Source: Theobroma cacao (Eukaryota > Streptophyta > Magnoliopsida > Malvales > Malvaceae). Taken from it: DNA of 64,000 bases. The stretch is taken from contig NC_030856.1 of the NCBI RefSeq assembly GCF_000208745.1, positions 9,576,037-9,640,036 of the forward strand, written 5' to 3'. Shown here piece by piece: positions 1-11,837 of this stretch. Under the pieces are notes generated by a model. It did no database searches, was not told the DNA's origin, and saw only the letters and a program-made list of their open reading frames with translations. The translations under genes were made by a program, and so were the position numbers. Within the stretch, counting starts at the first letter, position 1; every line of letters starts with the position of its first letter.

Positions 1-92
1 ATGGTTTAAGTGCTTGTCAAGTATTATGTCAGGAATTAACTCTCGTGTTTCTATTCTAGTTGTTTTGTCTTCGATCTTCAAAACCAAACCTG

Positions 93-138
<46 letters not shown>

Positions 139-1100
139 AATAGTCTTTGGGTGCCGTATATATATAAATCTTTGAAAAAAAATCCAAGGAGATAAACGAC
201 TAATTTAGCGTACAGGGATGTGGTTTATATAGGATAAGCCATATTGAAGATATCGGTGGTATCACGTGGGTGATGCAAATGCAATTAAACATTTCAAAAC
301 TTTCTTCCTTTCTGGTCCACAAAGGAAGCCTCAGGAAACAACATCTAATAGTGTCTTAGGCTCTACTTCTAGATAGATCCATCTATGTTTCAAACATTTT
401 ATGTCTTACTAATTATGAGCACTGCTTGAACAAGCAACCATGAAGCAACAACGAAAAGCTTTCCTCACCTTTCTTTTTCCTGCAAGGAGGTTTCTGGCTA
501 TAATCTTCATGACTTTTGCCACAGTGGGACATAAGCTTCGCTTTCTATCAACTTTCCACGTACGACAGAAGGAAACCCAATGCAAATTAAAACTATTGTA
601 TGTATATTTGGCAAATGATAAGCTCTGCCCAATGCTGTCGTTGTCTGCCTTAATTTGCTAAGACTCTTTCAGCTCTTTAAGCTAGTTTACAGCTTCATCT
701 TTTACTGTTTAATCATTCATTTATCAGGACTTCAGACAACCGCCCCAGTTGAGCTGATGAACAACTGTCGTTTATCAGATTGGGAAAGATCTCAAAGAAA
801 TCACAATCAAAATGGCTTGCAACTTAACCATGATGAAGAAATAGTAAGATTAACACAAGTGTTCTTGATCAATGATTCATAGCGAACAATGGAGAGCTGA
901 AGCCTCATATCTATCAGATGAAAAAGGGCAGAATAGAAAGAAAGAGAGAACAAGATATACAGCATGCTAATCAAATAATTCTATACTATACATATGCTAG
1001 AAACAAAAACAATGAATGAATAATAAAAGGAGTAGCTAAAATCCATGATTAGAACGGTTGCATCCCTGCATATAATATAGCAGCCATTCCAACTAATTTA
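1..1100. other. Intergenic, no supported gene
   Basis: Two short open frames at 440-661 and 655-882 show no recognisable domain, no plant-like codon pattern and no splice context. I treat the stretch as spacer plus, near its right end, the likely 3' UTR of the minus-strand VQ gene. A dinucleotide repeat lies at 95-138. Confidence 0.6.
95..138. repeat. Compound (TC)n/(TA)n microsatellite
   Basis: About 14 TC units at 95-122 are followed directly by eight TA units at 123-138. This is a typical compound plant microsatellite and probably length-polymorphic. Confidence 0.95.
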
Positions 1101-1124
1101 GGCCCCCATGAAATTGAACTTTAT

Positions 1125-1442
1125 TCAGTCCATATTCCATAACAGATCATCCACCGGAGGCATCTCCTTTAGCAACCTATCAAACTCCTTGAACGACAAA
1201 TTCTTCATCAAAATCGAACCGCCTCTAGAATTTCCAACCCCAGCTGCTGGAATCCCTTTTTCTTCTTCCCTCTTATTGATCTGCTCTTTATAAAACCGGC
1301 TTTTTGGCTTTGGTGGATTGCTCATAACTCTTGAATCTTTACCTGTCAGCTCTTGTACCACGGACTTAAAGCTTGTAGCATCCGTCTCTACATACTTGGT
1401 GTTGATGATCACAACCTTCATTGGCTCTCTTCCACTTGCCAT
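1125..1442 (-). CDS. VQ motif-containing protein (VQ1/VQ10-like)
   Basis: A 105-residue intronless gene. Residues 25-34 read FKSVVQELTG, a perfect match to the FxxxVQxLTG core of the VQ family (F25, V29-Q30, L32-T33-G34). It is preceded by a basic/hydrophobic stretch (KVVIINTKYVETDATS) like that of the small VQ1/VQ10 proteins of Arabidopsis. VQ proteins are small nuclear cofactors that bind group I and IIc WRKY transcription factors and tune defence and stress transcription. The middle is lysine/arginine-rich and the C-terminus acidic (ends DDLLWNMD). The ATG is the first in the frame and sits about 145 bp downstream of a TATA box. Two W-boxes lie upstream, which would fit WRKY feedback control; that last point is inference. 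The length is typical for this subgroup and no damage is visible. Confidence 0.93.
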   Translation of the reverse strand: MASGREPMKVVIINTKYVETDATSFKSVVQELTGKDSRVMSNPPKPKSRFYKEQINKREEEKGIPAAGVGNSRGGSILMKNLSFKEFDRLLKEMPPVDDLLWNMD

Positions 1443-1587
1443 TTGAGATTAGCTTAGCTAACAAGTGTAACGTCGAATTGTTATATAGCTCGAATCAAAC
1501 AGTTCGGGCACTCCAAATATAAGAAAAGAAATCCAACTGCTATAAAGGGTTTTCGCTGTGTGATTTGGGTGGTTTTAAGGGGATTCA

Positions 1588-1596
1588 CTTATATAG
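1588..1596 (-). promoter_or_regulatory. TATA box of the VQ gene
   Basis: On the minus strand this reads CTATATAAG, about 145 bp before the VQ start codon. That would give a 5' UTR of roughly 115 bp. Position and sequence are both canonical for a plant core promoter. Confidence 0.7.
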
Positions 1597-1723
1597 AGGA
1601 AAATAAGATACCAACGGAAGGAAGTAAGAGAGGAACTTTGAGGAGCAACTTGCAGAAACTCGTCCAGAGTAGGTTGGAAGTTTAATGGCTCAAAAGCTTT
1701 GAAAAGATGAAAGATGAGATTGT

Positions 1724-1729
1724 TTGACC
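1724..1729 (+). promoter_or_regulatory. W-box (TTGACC) upstream of the VQ gene
   Basis: TTGACC, inside the longer TTTGACCGTT, lies about 130 bp upstream of the TATA box. WRKY factors bind TTGAC[C/T]. A second copy lies at 1805-1810 in the other orientation. Single W-boxes occur often by chance; the pair next to a VQ gene is suggestive only. Confidence 0.4.
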
Positions 1730-1804
1730 GTTATATGTTCTAAGTTCTGAGCAGTCTACAAGGACCAAAAATTAATTGAAAATTGTAAAATAAAAACTTG
1801 ATTG

Positions 1805-1810
1805 GGTCAA
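1805..1810 (-). promoter_or_regulatory. Second W-box upstream of the VQ gene
   Basis: GGTCAA on the plus strand is TTGACC on the minus strand, the coding strand of the VQ gene. It lies about 80 bp beyond the first W-box. Function is inferred only from the match and the gene family. Confidence 0.4.
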
Positions 1811-1829
1811 AAGTAAGCTTATTTGATTC

Positions 1830-4740
1830 GCACGTGACAGGAAATTTCATGCTGAAATACATGTATATATGCAGTCAGTCAAGCCCACATGTAAACATTT
1901 GTTGGCACCTAGCATGCTTGACATGATTCGAATCTAGATCCCTAAGGGGCCTTCAATTCTGTGGTTGATGAAGACGTTGGAGTAGCAATGACTATCACGT
2001 TACGGAAGTCATTAAACATTGCTAAAATGATTGATTATGGACTTTTTTTTTATAGTTGTAAATGTTTGTCTTCATTAAGCTTAGTTTCAAATTGATATTA
2101 TGATTACCATCCAAGATAAGTTTAAAAATATTTAAAATATTCGAAGAGGGAGACATAAAATATAATACGACGCCATTTGAATAAATGAGAGAGAAAAAAT
2201 AAGAACAATTTTTTTCTAAAATGACTCGTTTCGATAAAAGAAAGAAAAAAAATTATATAAAAGGGTTCCAATTGAAGAAAATTGAAACAATACTCAAGTC
2301 GTCCTACTTTTATATATAATATATATTTTTTATAATTGAGAATAAGGTTATCGTGTACATAATCAATATTTTTTTATGATAAAATTTTATTTTATTTGAT
2401 ATTTTAAAATCAATCATTAAACTTAAATAGTGATTATAGATGAATTATTGAGTAGATAATTAATAATGATAAGATTTGTCTACTAATTAAAATAATTCTT
2501 TTGTGACTATTTTAGTAAAATTGGTGCATTATTTGACTTCAACCCATTTGAATTTTCATATTTTATAGTTCTATTTTTATGTTTTCTTGATCATCTTGTC
2601 TCGGTGCTTTGTCGATCTTTTAAGTTGTGATATATTTGTATTTTATATAATTTTAAAAATAGGTAATGCAGTTATTCATTCATTGGATGGTGCATGTATT
2701 TTCTTAATTTAAAAAATCAGATTTTATTTTTTTAAAAAAAAATTGAGTGATAAAAATGATCACAAATTTATTTTTTATGGTCATTAATTATTACAAAATT
2801 GAAAAGAAGAAAACAATTTTTTCTACTGAAATTAAATTATCCCTTCTCAATTCATTAGTATTTGATTGCTATTTTTTTTCAAGGAAATATCCTAATGGAT
2901 TTAAAATTTCAATATAAAAATGTCAAACTCAAATATTGAGACTGTAAACCCGATTCATAAGAAGAGAAAAAGTTACTTCTATTTATGTAGCCAACTGTCC
3001 AATGAATTTGAACATGTACCAAAATAAAAACAATTAATTGCTATTGTAATTAATTTAATTGACTGGACACACATAATTAATTATGATTGGTACATAAGCA
3101 GTACATGTTTATTGGGAAGATAGAGTCCAATTCTTTTACTTTTTTTTTTCTTAATTCTAAATTATGGAAAAGTTATGGCCGTGATTCTTAATTAAATATT
3201 TGAGTGTCATAATTAAGCAGCCCATAAGGATTCCTTGAAAATTAAATTATCTATATAAAAAAAGGTCAACTTCGTCATACAAACTAGTATGGGTGCTGCC
3301 AACATATGACCACAAATCTTGACTGGTCATTCGAGACTTGGGTTAGGAAAAGGTCACTTTTGGCTACAAGTTCTATCTGTTTTCATTTTCATTTGTCAAT
3401 ATGAAAAATATATGACTAATACAAATTTGTAATTACTTTATTTTTGGAAAGATGGGGAAAGGAAAGGAAAAAAGGCAGAAACTGATGAATGGAGGGTGGA
3501 AAAGGAAGGAGCAAGGAGAACATTAAAGATTGAAAAGGCATAAAAATTTGGAAAAAAAATCAAAGATATTTTGTTTAAAAAACTATTAATTGATTAACTT
3601 TTCTAGTTCTTTTATTCCTAAAATCTTACTAAAGAAATAATGAAATTGGTTCATTACAATGTAAGTGACATTTAAGATTTTTACCCAAATCTCACTCTAG
3701 CATTATCATTGAGGTTAAATATTTAAAAAAATTCAGCATTATTGTAAAGAGAAAAACTTAGATGGAGTAACATTAAGATAAAGATAGTAAACTTTTCTAA
3801 TTAGAAATGATTAAATAAAAATGAAATCTAAAAACCCAAACCCATATATAGAGTAATAGAGTAAAAAAGAGTAGATCAGCTACACATAAGGAATTAACAA
3901 ATTAAGGGTAAATTAAGGGTCGTAGTATATACAAACTAGAATTTGACTTGGCAAGTTTCATAAATTACGGCCTCTCACCCATATAGGTCACTGATAATGC
4001 GATCCATTCAAGGTCAAATCCCATAATAATCTGTCCACAATAACTTACCTTAGCCCATGCGATCTATCAAAAACAAATCTTATAAGAGCCTTTTTATGCA
4101 TCCACGTATCTAATGATCAAGCCGACACATAGGAGCCTTTTTGGGGCTTGGTTTTATGTTAGTTTATAGATCATGATTTTAATCAAATCCTCACTCTTTC
4201 AAGCTTGAATCAGAAAAATAATACATATGAATAAATATAAATGTATTAATTTAATTTGAACAACACAGTAAAATCCTTTGACACTATTTTTCAAAGTCAT
4301 ATTGGTAATTTAGACATGGTTGGTAAGTACTTGGTCCCCCGTGTCGAGTGCATATTCAATGAATGTCCCAATATTTCAGCTTAAAAGGATGGAATGATTA
4401 TAACACGCGTTTCTTTAGGGCTTACCTAAAATTATTAAAAGTATCATTAACTAAGTCAAGGTCTTGCAAACAAACAAATTGTCTTAATTTGGACTGAAAG
4501 GAATAGTGGATTGGAAAAATAATTAATAAGAAGGATTGATAATTTTCTAATGAATATTGGGACTTGATAGCAATGCTAAGAGACCAATTTTTCTTTGGAA
4601 AGTTGTGCTTCTAAAGGAAACCATAAAGTTTTCTTCCATCGTGTTTTGAAAATGTAAGGGGAAATGTACAGAGGAAGAGAAAAGGGTGAGAGAACTGCAA
4701 ATGTAGACCGCTATTGGGACAGCGACAACAGGAAACTTCT
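1830..4740. other. AT-rich intergenic spacer
   Basis: Long A- and T-runs with stops in every frame and no recognisable domain. It holds distal upstream sequence of the VQ gene and many degenerate AT tracts. I saw no terminal repeats or target duplications that would define a mobile element. Confidence 0.6.
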
Positions 4741-4746
4741 GGTTGA

Positions 4747-5165
4747 CGAATTTAGAAAGGGTCATTGTTAGTACGAGCACCGTACTTGCCAACCTGTCCG
4801 AACACTTCCTTGGAATCACCTATGGCGGTTCTATCAGGATCGTTCTTGAGAGGATATCCGGTGATTAAGAACTTAAGACTCAAATCATTTGAAAGTCTGG
4901 GTTTAAAATTTTAAAAAGAAAGAGACCAGATTCATTTATGAGATTTTTCCACTATATACCATACGCTTCAAATGCTTCCTCCATATCTTTCTGCTGAGAT
5001 TGCCGCTGTAGGCTGTGCGGAGAGTGGATCGCCACTCGACAACGCTCGCTTAACGGGTGGGTTAGGGATGATGGTTCGTATACCAGAGCGTTTGGCCGCA
5101 GTGTTGGTGTGGCTTCTTTGATTTCTCACGGTTTCTCGTTCCCAAGTTATGGTTCTAATTAAAAA
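4747..5165 (-). pseudogene. GC-richer block with coding-like remnants, family unknown
   Basis: This block stands out in base composition from its AT-rich flanks. On the minus strand 4756-4880 reads a 40-odd residue stretch (… ITGYPLKNDPDRTAIGDSKE …) ending in a stop. Stretch 4975-5165 is open on the minus strand and reads RTIIPNPPVKRALSSGDPL within a longer open frame, but it is also largely open on the plus strand. I do not recognise the family. It may be exon remnants of a lost gene or captured host DNA at the edge of the element that starts near 5200. No full gene model can be supported. Confidence 0.25.
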
Positions 5166-5199
5166 AGGGGAAGTGTGTTTCATGTTAGTCTTGTTGGTA

Positions 5200-6185
5200 A
5201 TTACTATTCCGGAAGGGAAAAAATAAGCTAAAAGTATTAATGGACGAAAATATCTTTCATCAATTTTTAAAATTACCATAATGCCATTTATTTCATTTTT
5301 CACATTTTCTCTCTCTCTTTCTACTCATTTGTCTCTCTCCTTCTCTCACTAAATTCCATCACCACCAAAAGGCGGCAAGATGATACCTCCACGGTTAGAT
5401 TTCAAAATTGATGAACGATCAATTGGCATTCCTCAATCAAATTTGGTCGCGGAAGCAGTGAATTCGATGTCCCACAATTGGAATAAGCACTTCACAATTA
5501 GATCCAAGAAGCATCAATTTGATGCTCCTCAACTTAATCCAATTGCAAGGAGCTCTAAATCAACACTTCCTTACGCAGGCCACATCTCGAGTCAACAAGA
5601 AAAAAGAAAAAAAAAGACAAAAATGAATTTAAAATAAAAGTTTTAAGTTTTAATAATAAATTATAAAAAATTAAAATTTTAACATAAATTATAAAAATTA
5701 ATTTTTTGAATTTAAATATTAAATTATAAATTTTTAATATCTTATTATTTTCAATACAAAGAATAAAATAAAATAATATTAATGTTTTAATTATAAATTA
5801 TTAATATTTTAAATGAAATGTAATTCTAAAAATAAAATAAAATTAAAATTTTAAATAACAATTTATTAATATTTTTAATAAATTATTAGAAAATCAATTA
5901 TTTTCAATTAAAATCAAATATTATAATAAAAGATATTTTTATCTTTTTATCAACTATTCATTTACTAGTAAAAAGATATATTTACCCGCCAAACATTGAA
6001 ATAATTTATAATAATAATTTTTATCATATTTCATTACATAAACCAAATTACATAATAAATATTCCTACCTTATTCTGTTCTTATAAAATAATCATATAAT
6101 AAATATTCATATCTTATTCTGTTTTTATAAAATAATTATTCTATTCTTCTCTCAATTTTATTCTGTGAATCAAACGTACTTTTAC
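5200..6185. mobile_element. Putative non-autonomous DNA element, copy C
   Basis: The right edge (TTATTCTGTGAATCAAACG, about 6158-6176) is nearly the same as the right edge of the element ending near 62587. The interior shares the layout of two other copies (23590-24300 and 61510-62590): an AT-rich arm, a pyrimidine-rich TCTCTC core (5310-5350) and a second AT-rich arm. An 85-codon open frame at 5380-5637 lies inside; it matches no family I know and is better composed than its flanks. The left edge (near TACTATTCCGG, 5200-5215) is approximate and no target duplication was confirmed. Confidence 0.4.
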
Positions 6186-6189
6186 TATA

Positions 6190-6880
6190 GTCTACTATGA
6201 TTATCAAAGCTTTGATTAGTCCTTAATAATCTTATAAAGTATGGTTGGCTTGAAATAGGATTAAGATTGCACATTTAACATTTAATACCGTATAGTTGAT
6301 CTAGACTAAATTTCTGCGTGTTTTAATTTTTGTAGTTGGTGCAAACTTTATCAACACAAAAGAAAAAAAAAGAAAAATGGTTTCATTTTTGTAAATAATT
6401 AATAATTCGTAGACCCAATTTTGGTAATGATATCTCATCCTTCTTTGGATGAATGAAAATTCACTTATTCCAAAACAAAAATCTTATCAAATAATAATAA
6501 TTAATTAATAACAATATCACATTTTGTCCTTAAAATTTAAAATATATATAGTAACTTTGGGTTTGTGTGACATATATAAGGTGTTTAGAGAATCAAGAAA
6601 AGCATTCCTATGAAGGAATACATAAATTTTGAACTCATTAAAAAAAAAACAAAATTGTGTTTTTAGGTTATTAAATAGCATTTTATACGAAGGTCCAAAA
6701 TATTTCAAATCTTACCTATTTCAGATTTACATTTTAGCCTTCGTAAATTCATATTTGACCTTTATATATTGAAACTTTCTCAACATGCATTTAGCTGCAT
6801 ATGCTGAGGTTCATTCCCCTCAGTTGGGCTAGAGAAACCACTCATACAAAAAAGAATTAAAATTCACTCACATAATTAAA
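6190..6880. other. AT-rich spacer
   Basis: No domain, no splice-consistent frame and no clear repeat boundary. An open frame at 6517-6708 on the minus strand is low-complexity and not supported. Confidence 0.6.
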
Positions 6881-6882
6881 GC

Positions 6883-7319
6883 CAATTGACATGCATCCGG
6901 ATCCAAAGAATCATATTCGAATCTCTATTTTTTTCTGAATCCATATGATCATCGGCCATTTTTGAATCATCTTTTAATTCCTTTTCTGCCCCTCTTATTT
7001 AGGTTCATACATGGTTTGCCACTTACCCAAAATCTTGGAAATTTCTAAGTCAAAATCAAGCATAATTGATTACTTAATTATGACTCAGGATATAAAAATA
7101 TCTATATATGTAGTTTTTGGTAAGTATGTGGTGCCTAATAATTTAATGTAATTTTGTAATTGTTCAGGAAATATATATTTGTATTTATTAATAACAAAAT
7201 GCAAGCTACTACATATGGAAGAGAGATTTATGTCATAACCATTGATTAAGGGCATTAATTTCGAAAATCAAGAAAATTAAGAAGTAACTGTAAAAGAACC
7301 TTTTAGAAAATCATGTTGA
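6883..7319 (+). repeat. 437-bp duplicated block, copy 1 (upstream of the polygalacturonase gene)
   Basis: Nearly collinear with 12243-12680 over its whole length, with only scattered substitutions and very short indels. Both copies start at CCAATTGACATGCATC and end near AGAAAATCATGTT. Copy 1 ends about 245 bp before the polygalacturonase ATG, so it forms part of that gene's upstream region. Confidence 0.9.
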
Positions 7320-7564
7320 ATTCAGATTTTTTGGAACTTTTTTTATGTAAACAACATGGAAAGAAATCAACTGAGATCATGCAAACAGGGAAAATAAATT
7401 AAAACATACTCCAAAAGGCAAAAGCCATTGACTGCTTGGATGGGAAAAAAAATTAAAAGACTTTTTAGGATTCCTTTATCAAACCCATTTAAAATAATTA
7501 CATTTAAATTGGACTCAAATTTGTTGTTAGAACACCAAAAACAAACTTAGGAATACTGGTAAAC

Positions 7565-9207
7565 ATGGCTCTGCAGCTTGGTTTTGCCAAGGTTTTCTTT
7601 GCAATATTCTTTTTGGCATCCCTCGCCACAGCTCACAATGCAAAGACTTTCAATGTAAGAAATTATGGTGCCGTTGCCGATGGACGAAAAGACAACAGAA
7701 AGGTACCACTGTTGGATGCTTTGTATCTCCTTTGATTTTTTTTTTTGAGTAATTTTTTATGTGTATGTGCATGTACTCGTGTTTGTATAGGCTTTTTTAA
7801 AGGCATGGAGGGACGCTTGCAATCAAAAAGGAATTTCTCGGGTTTATATCCCTGGAGGAGTTTACGTGTTGGGAACAGTGGAATTCCTGGGTCCATGCAA
7901 AGGGCCAATAACGTTTTTGATGACAGGAACTGTAAGAGCTCCAGCCGGTCCTTTGAGTACTGATGAATGGATAACATTTCGATATGTAAACAAGTTGATA
8001 GTGAAGGGAGGTGGAACATTGGATGGTCAAGGAGCCTCTGCGTGGCCTTACAATGAATGTGACAAGAACTCTAATTGCCGGTCTCTTCCTATTGTGAGTA
8101 TATTTTTAGTTTTCTTTATTATCAATGGTGTTGAGATTTCTCATTATTGATGACTTAATTATTGTTCTGGTTTTCAATTTTGACGCAAACATTTTTAAGA
8201 AATTTTTCCTTTCAGTTTATTATTTGAAGTTTCTGATTCTATTTTTTTATAAATATTATTGGAAAAATCAATTAATTTTAGTTTTGTTGTTAGAAAAATG
8301 GATATCTAACTTTCTGATGGCCTGATTCAGTCAATGAGATTCGAGTTCGTGACGAATTCCAGGATTAAGTACATAAGATCAATCAATAGCAAAAATGGGC
8401 ATCTCTCATTCTTCGCCTGCAAGAACGTAAATGTGACAAACATCGAGTTATCAGCGCCAGGTGATAGCCCTAATACAGATGGAATCAAGATTGGAAGCTC
8501 AAGAGACATCCGAATTTCGAGCTCCAGAATAAGCACTGGAGATGATTGCATAGCCATCCTCTCTGGAAGCACAAACATCGACATTTCCTACGTTTACTGT
8601 GGCCCTGGACATGGAATCAGCGTAGGAAGCCTTGGCAAGTTCCCCAATGAAGACGATGTGAAGGGATTGGTTGTGAGGCATTCTACTTTCAATGGAACAG
8701 ACAATGGTCTTAGAATAAAAACCTGGGAATCTCCCTGGAGAAGCACTGCTTCCAATTTCACATTTGAAGACATTTTCATGGAAAAAGTTCGCAATCCCAT
8801 TATTGTTGATCAGGCATATTGCCCCCACCCTCCATGCAATCAACAGGTAAAATTACTTTCTAAAGGAAAATGTTTCTTGAATTATGGTCGTTCATTTCCA
8901 ATATTGTACATATGGGGAACTAATCCTCTTAGAAAGAGTTTAACTGTTGATGAAATGTTTGTTCTTGGTATATATGCAGACAGCCTCTCATGTACAAATC
9001 AAAGATGTTACGTACAGAAACATATGGGGCACATCCAGTTCACAGATTGCAGTTTCTATTGATTGCAGCAAACAATTTCCATGCAAAAACATAGTGATGA
9101 AGGACATCAATTTGGCTCATCTTGGACGTGAAGGACCTTTAAAATCACATTGCTCCTATGTCGATGGCCACTTCTATGGCCGACAGAATCCTCCCTCCTG
9201 TTTTTAG
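7565..9207 (+). CDS. Polygalacturonase (glycoside hydrolase family 28), exo-PG-like
   Basis: Four exons joined by GT-AG introns in one frame: 7565-7702, 7791-8093, 8331-8846, 8980-9207; 394 residues plus TAG. Residues 1-23 form a signal peptide (hydrophobic run ending ATA before HNAKTFNV), so the enzyme is secreted to the wall, where GH28 enzymes hydrolyse alpha-1,4 linkages of homogalacturonan. All four GH28 signatures are in exon 3: SPNTDGI (N195, D197), GDDC (217-220, catalytic Asp pair), GPGHGIS (H241) and RIK (275-277). The N-terminal FNVRNYGAVADG is the usual start of plant PGs. The short form without an N-terminal propeptide and the overall pattern suggest the pollen/exo-polygalacturonase clade; endo versus exo activity cannot be settled from sequence. 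No stop or frameshift is visible, so the gene looks functional. Confidence 0.93.
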
Positions 9208-9355
9208 TACTCTAACTTGCAGCATTTTCATTCCGAAATTCAGCTTCAGGTTTAGGATCTTTACTCACTCTACATGTAATTCTAGGCTCATACAGCTGTC
9301 TGCAAATTTTCCGTATATGTAGCTTCTAGCTTTCTTTCTTTCCCTTTTTGTTTTT

Positions 9356-9361
9356 AATAAA
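9356..9361 (+). terminator. Polyadenylation signal of the polygalacturonase gene
   Basis: AATAAA lies 149 bp after the stop codon, at the end of a T-rich tract, a normal 3' UTR distance for a plant gene. Confidence 0.5.
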
Positions 9362-9814
9362 TGAAAATTTGTACTTGTGACTGTAATTCAGAATTGGGTT
9401 TAGGGTTATACATTGAACAATTGCTTGTTATTACACAAGATCCTTCGGATTTGAGTCTTATTTCCCTAAAACATTATGATTGTTATATATATGAATATGA
9501 TTTTGTCTTGAAAAAAAAAAAGGAAACATTCCATAAATTTCATGGCTCCTTTGTTTTGATTTGAACTTGCAATAATTAGATTCTAAAGTTTCAAGCTTTT
9601 AATCTTTGGTCTCTTGGAAGACAATTGAATCTAGAAGTTCATAATTCAAGAAAAATAAAAAAAAAAGTTATAGAAATTCTTAAGTTTTTGTGTAGATATT
9701 AAAATGCAGAAAATATAATTTTGTTAATGTAAAATTGGAAAAAAAAATGATTAAATAGAAGTAAATAAATAATTGTTGATTTATTATAATTTTTTGTGTA
9801 ATAATAAAGAACAG

Positions 9815-10460
9815 AGTATTGATCGGTTTAATCGATTTAGTATAAAAATAAAAAATCAAACAAATCAAGAATTTATATAAAAAAAAGTAATTAAATCAAC
9901 CAAACTACCTCGTAAAACAAGACAGAATTAATCGAAACCAAATCAAATCGATTCGGTTAGATTCAATTGGTATTTAAATAAAAAAAAAAACCTTAACCGG
10001 TTAAGTTCAATTGGTTTTTCATTTTTTTGTTTACTGTTATGCTGTAGAAAGAATAAAATGAGCAAGTGAAACAAGCCATAGCTTGTGGCTTGTGGGTATC
10101 ACGACTCACAGTTGTTGATAGTTCTTTTATGTCTTTGAAGCTTTGATTGTTGTCAGAATTGTGGGTTAGTGGTGCTAGTTGTTGATATTGGTGACAGATT
10201 GTCAATTTGGGGTTTGGTGGGATAGACATCTAGAGAAAAAGAGAATTAGGAAATTAAAAAACAAAAAATCGGAATTGAGAACAAAATGAGATTGACATAG
10301 TTGTAAATAAATTATTAGTTCGATTATTTAGTCTAATCGGTTGAAATATTTAATTAAATAAGCTAATTAAATAAAAAAAATACTAAAATTGAAAAAATTG
10401 AACCTAGATAGCCAAACAAGGTCAATTTCGGTTGATTTTTTAATTTTTAACCGACTCTTG
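9815..10460. repeat. Dispersed AT-rich repeat with CGATT/CGGTT motifs
   Basis: Several motifs of the type ATCGATT, CGGTTTAA, AACCGGTTAA and TCGGTTGATT occur in both orientations toward the two ends (9820-9990 and 10315-10455). This resembles the subterminal composition of common plant non-autonomous DNA elements. A 78-codon minus-strand open frame (9993-10229) lies between and has no recognisable domain. Exact ends were not found. Confidence 0.3.
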
Positions 10461-10547
10461 CAAATAGTTACAGCTATAATAATCTTAAATATTAATTAAA
10501 TGTAGATCATATACTTTTATATCTAGACTATAGTTATCAATATTATA

Positions 10548-11420
10548 TAAAATATGATGCATATTATGTGACATATTACGATATTAATAAAAAATGATAT
10601 AAATCAATATATCACATCATTTTGATTAAATATAAAATATGTATCGCATGATATGCATATGATATTATATACTTTTTAAGTTTTATTTTACTCTTATCTT
10701 TATTTATTTGTTATTTTCTTTCTTGTACTCACTACTATTAAAAGAAAAATTAATTAAAAAAAATTAAATATTACTCTATTCTCTCTCGATTACTACTTTT
10801 CTCATTACTTGTTTGAATACTAATTTTCTCTCTAGTTTTTCCTTTTAAAAAAACCTTATCTTTAGTATATTTCACATCTATCAAGTGCTTCGAATAACCA
10901 CAGTCAATGAACCAAATAGTTTTTCGAATGTAAAATACTTTATTTATAAATTTTTTTTTAAAAAGCTTTATTTATAGTTAACATATATCAATTTAAAACA
11001 TTTTAATTTTCATAAGTTGGATCTACATAATCTAACATTTTTTTTGCATGTAAAATGATACTATATGTTACGATATTAATGAAAAACAATACAAATTAAT
11101 ATGTTGCATCATTTTGATCAAATATCAAATTGCACGATATGCGTATAATATCATTTTTTAAAGCTTTATTTTACTTTTATTTTTATTTACTTGTTTTTTC
11201 TCTCTTGTACTCACTAATATTAAAAGAAAAATGAATGAAAAGAACGTTGAGTTTTACTTTAGTCATTCTTGGTTTTTCTTTTTTCTCATTGTTGGTTTAA
11301 TCAAAGTATAGAACATATATCGCACAATATGCGTACGATATTGTCTTTTTTTAAGCTTTATTCTACATTTGTCTTTATTTACTTGATATTTTCTCTCTCT
11401 TGCACTCACTATTATTAAAA
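10548..11420 (+). repeat. Degenerate local repeat family, three copies
   Basis: Copies at about 10548-10750, 11053-11245 and 11290-11420 share an ordered set of landmarks: TTACGATATTAAT, CATCATTTTGAT, a CACGATATGC-like core, an AAGCTTTATTTTA-like stretch and TTGTACTCACTA followed by TTAAAAG. A fourth, weaker relative lies at 12955-13090. Divergence between copies is clear, so this is an old local multiplication rather than a fresh satellite. Confidence 0.6.
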
Positions 11421-11544
11421 ATTATTTTTCAATATATAATTTAATGTCCAATCGATCTTTATATGTACAAAAAAAATCATAAAATTATAAATATAATACT
11501 TTTAAATACATTTATGCATATCAAACATGCATCAATTGATATGG

Positions 11545-11837
11545 TATTTGCTAGACTTTGGATAGAGATGGATGCAAAAGTAGTAGTATAAATGATTCAA
11601 GAGGGCCATCAGGGATCTTCTACGACTCGGTATTTGTTGGCTTCCATTCGTAGATGCTTGAGTGGTATCTCGTTCCGGATTTCACACATCGACAGAGAAG
11701 GGAACCAGGCAACAGATCTCCTATCAAATCAAGGGCATACGCACCAAAACTTGCAGGTATTTTCACAAGAAGATGGACGGCTCAGAGGTATTCTTAGATT
11801 AGACAAAGTTAGTTTACCATATGTTCGCTTTAAATGA
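11545..11837 (+). pseudogene. RNase H-like (RVT_3) domain fragment of a retroelement
   Basis: The plus strand reads LWIEMDAKVVV, a stop, then MIQEGHQGSSTTRYLLASI, and further on FRISHIDREGNQATDLLSNQ up to the stop at 11837. This is the C-terminal half of the plant non-LTR RNase H (RVT_3) domain, with the HIxREGNxAAD-type motif recognisable. The N-terminal half and all other retroelement domains are missing, and one in-frame stop is visible. It is an isolated remnant, not a gene. Confidence 0.6.

Noticed and set aside
440..882. Two overlapping open frames of 73 and 75 codons on the plus strand
   Set aside because: No domain, signal or codon bias; they are ordinary chance frames in spacer.
1108..1293. 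Plus-strand open frame opposite the VQ gene
   Set aside because: It is the antisense shadow of a clear VQ coding sequence.
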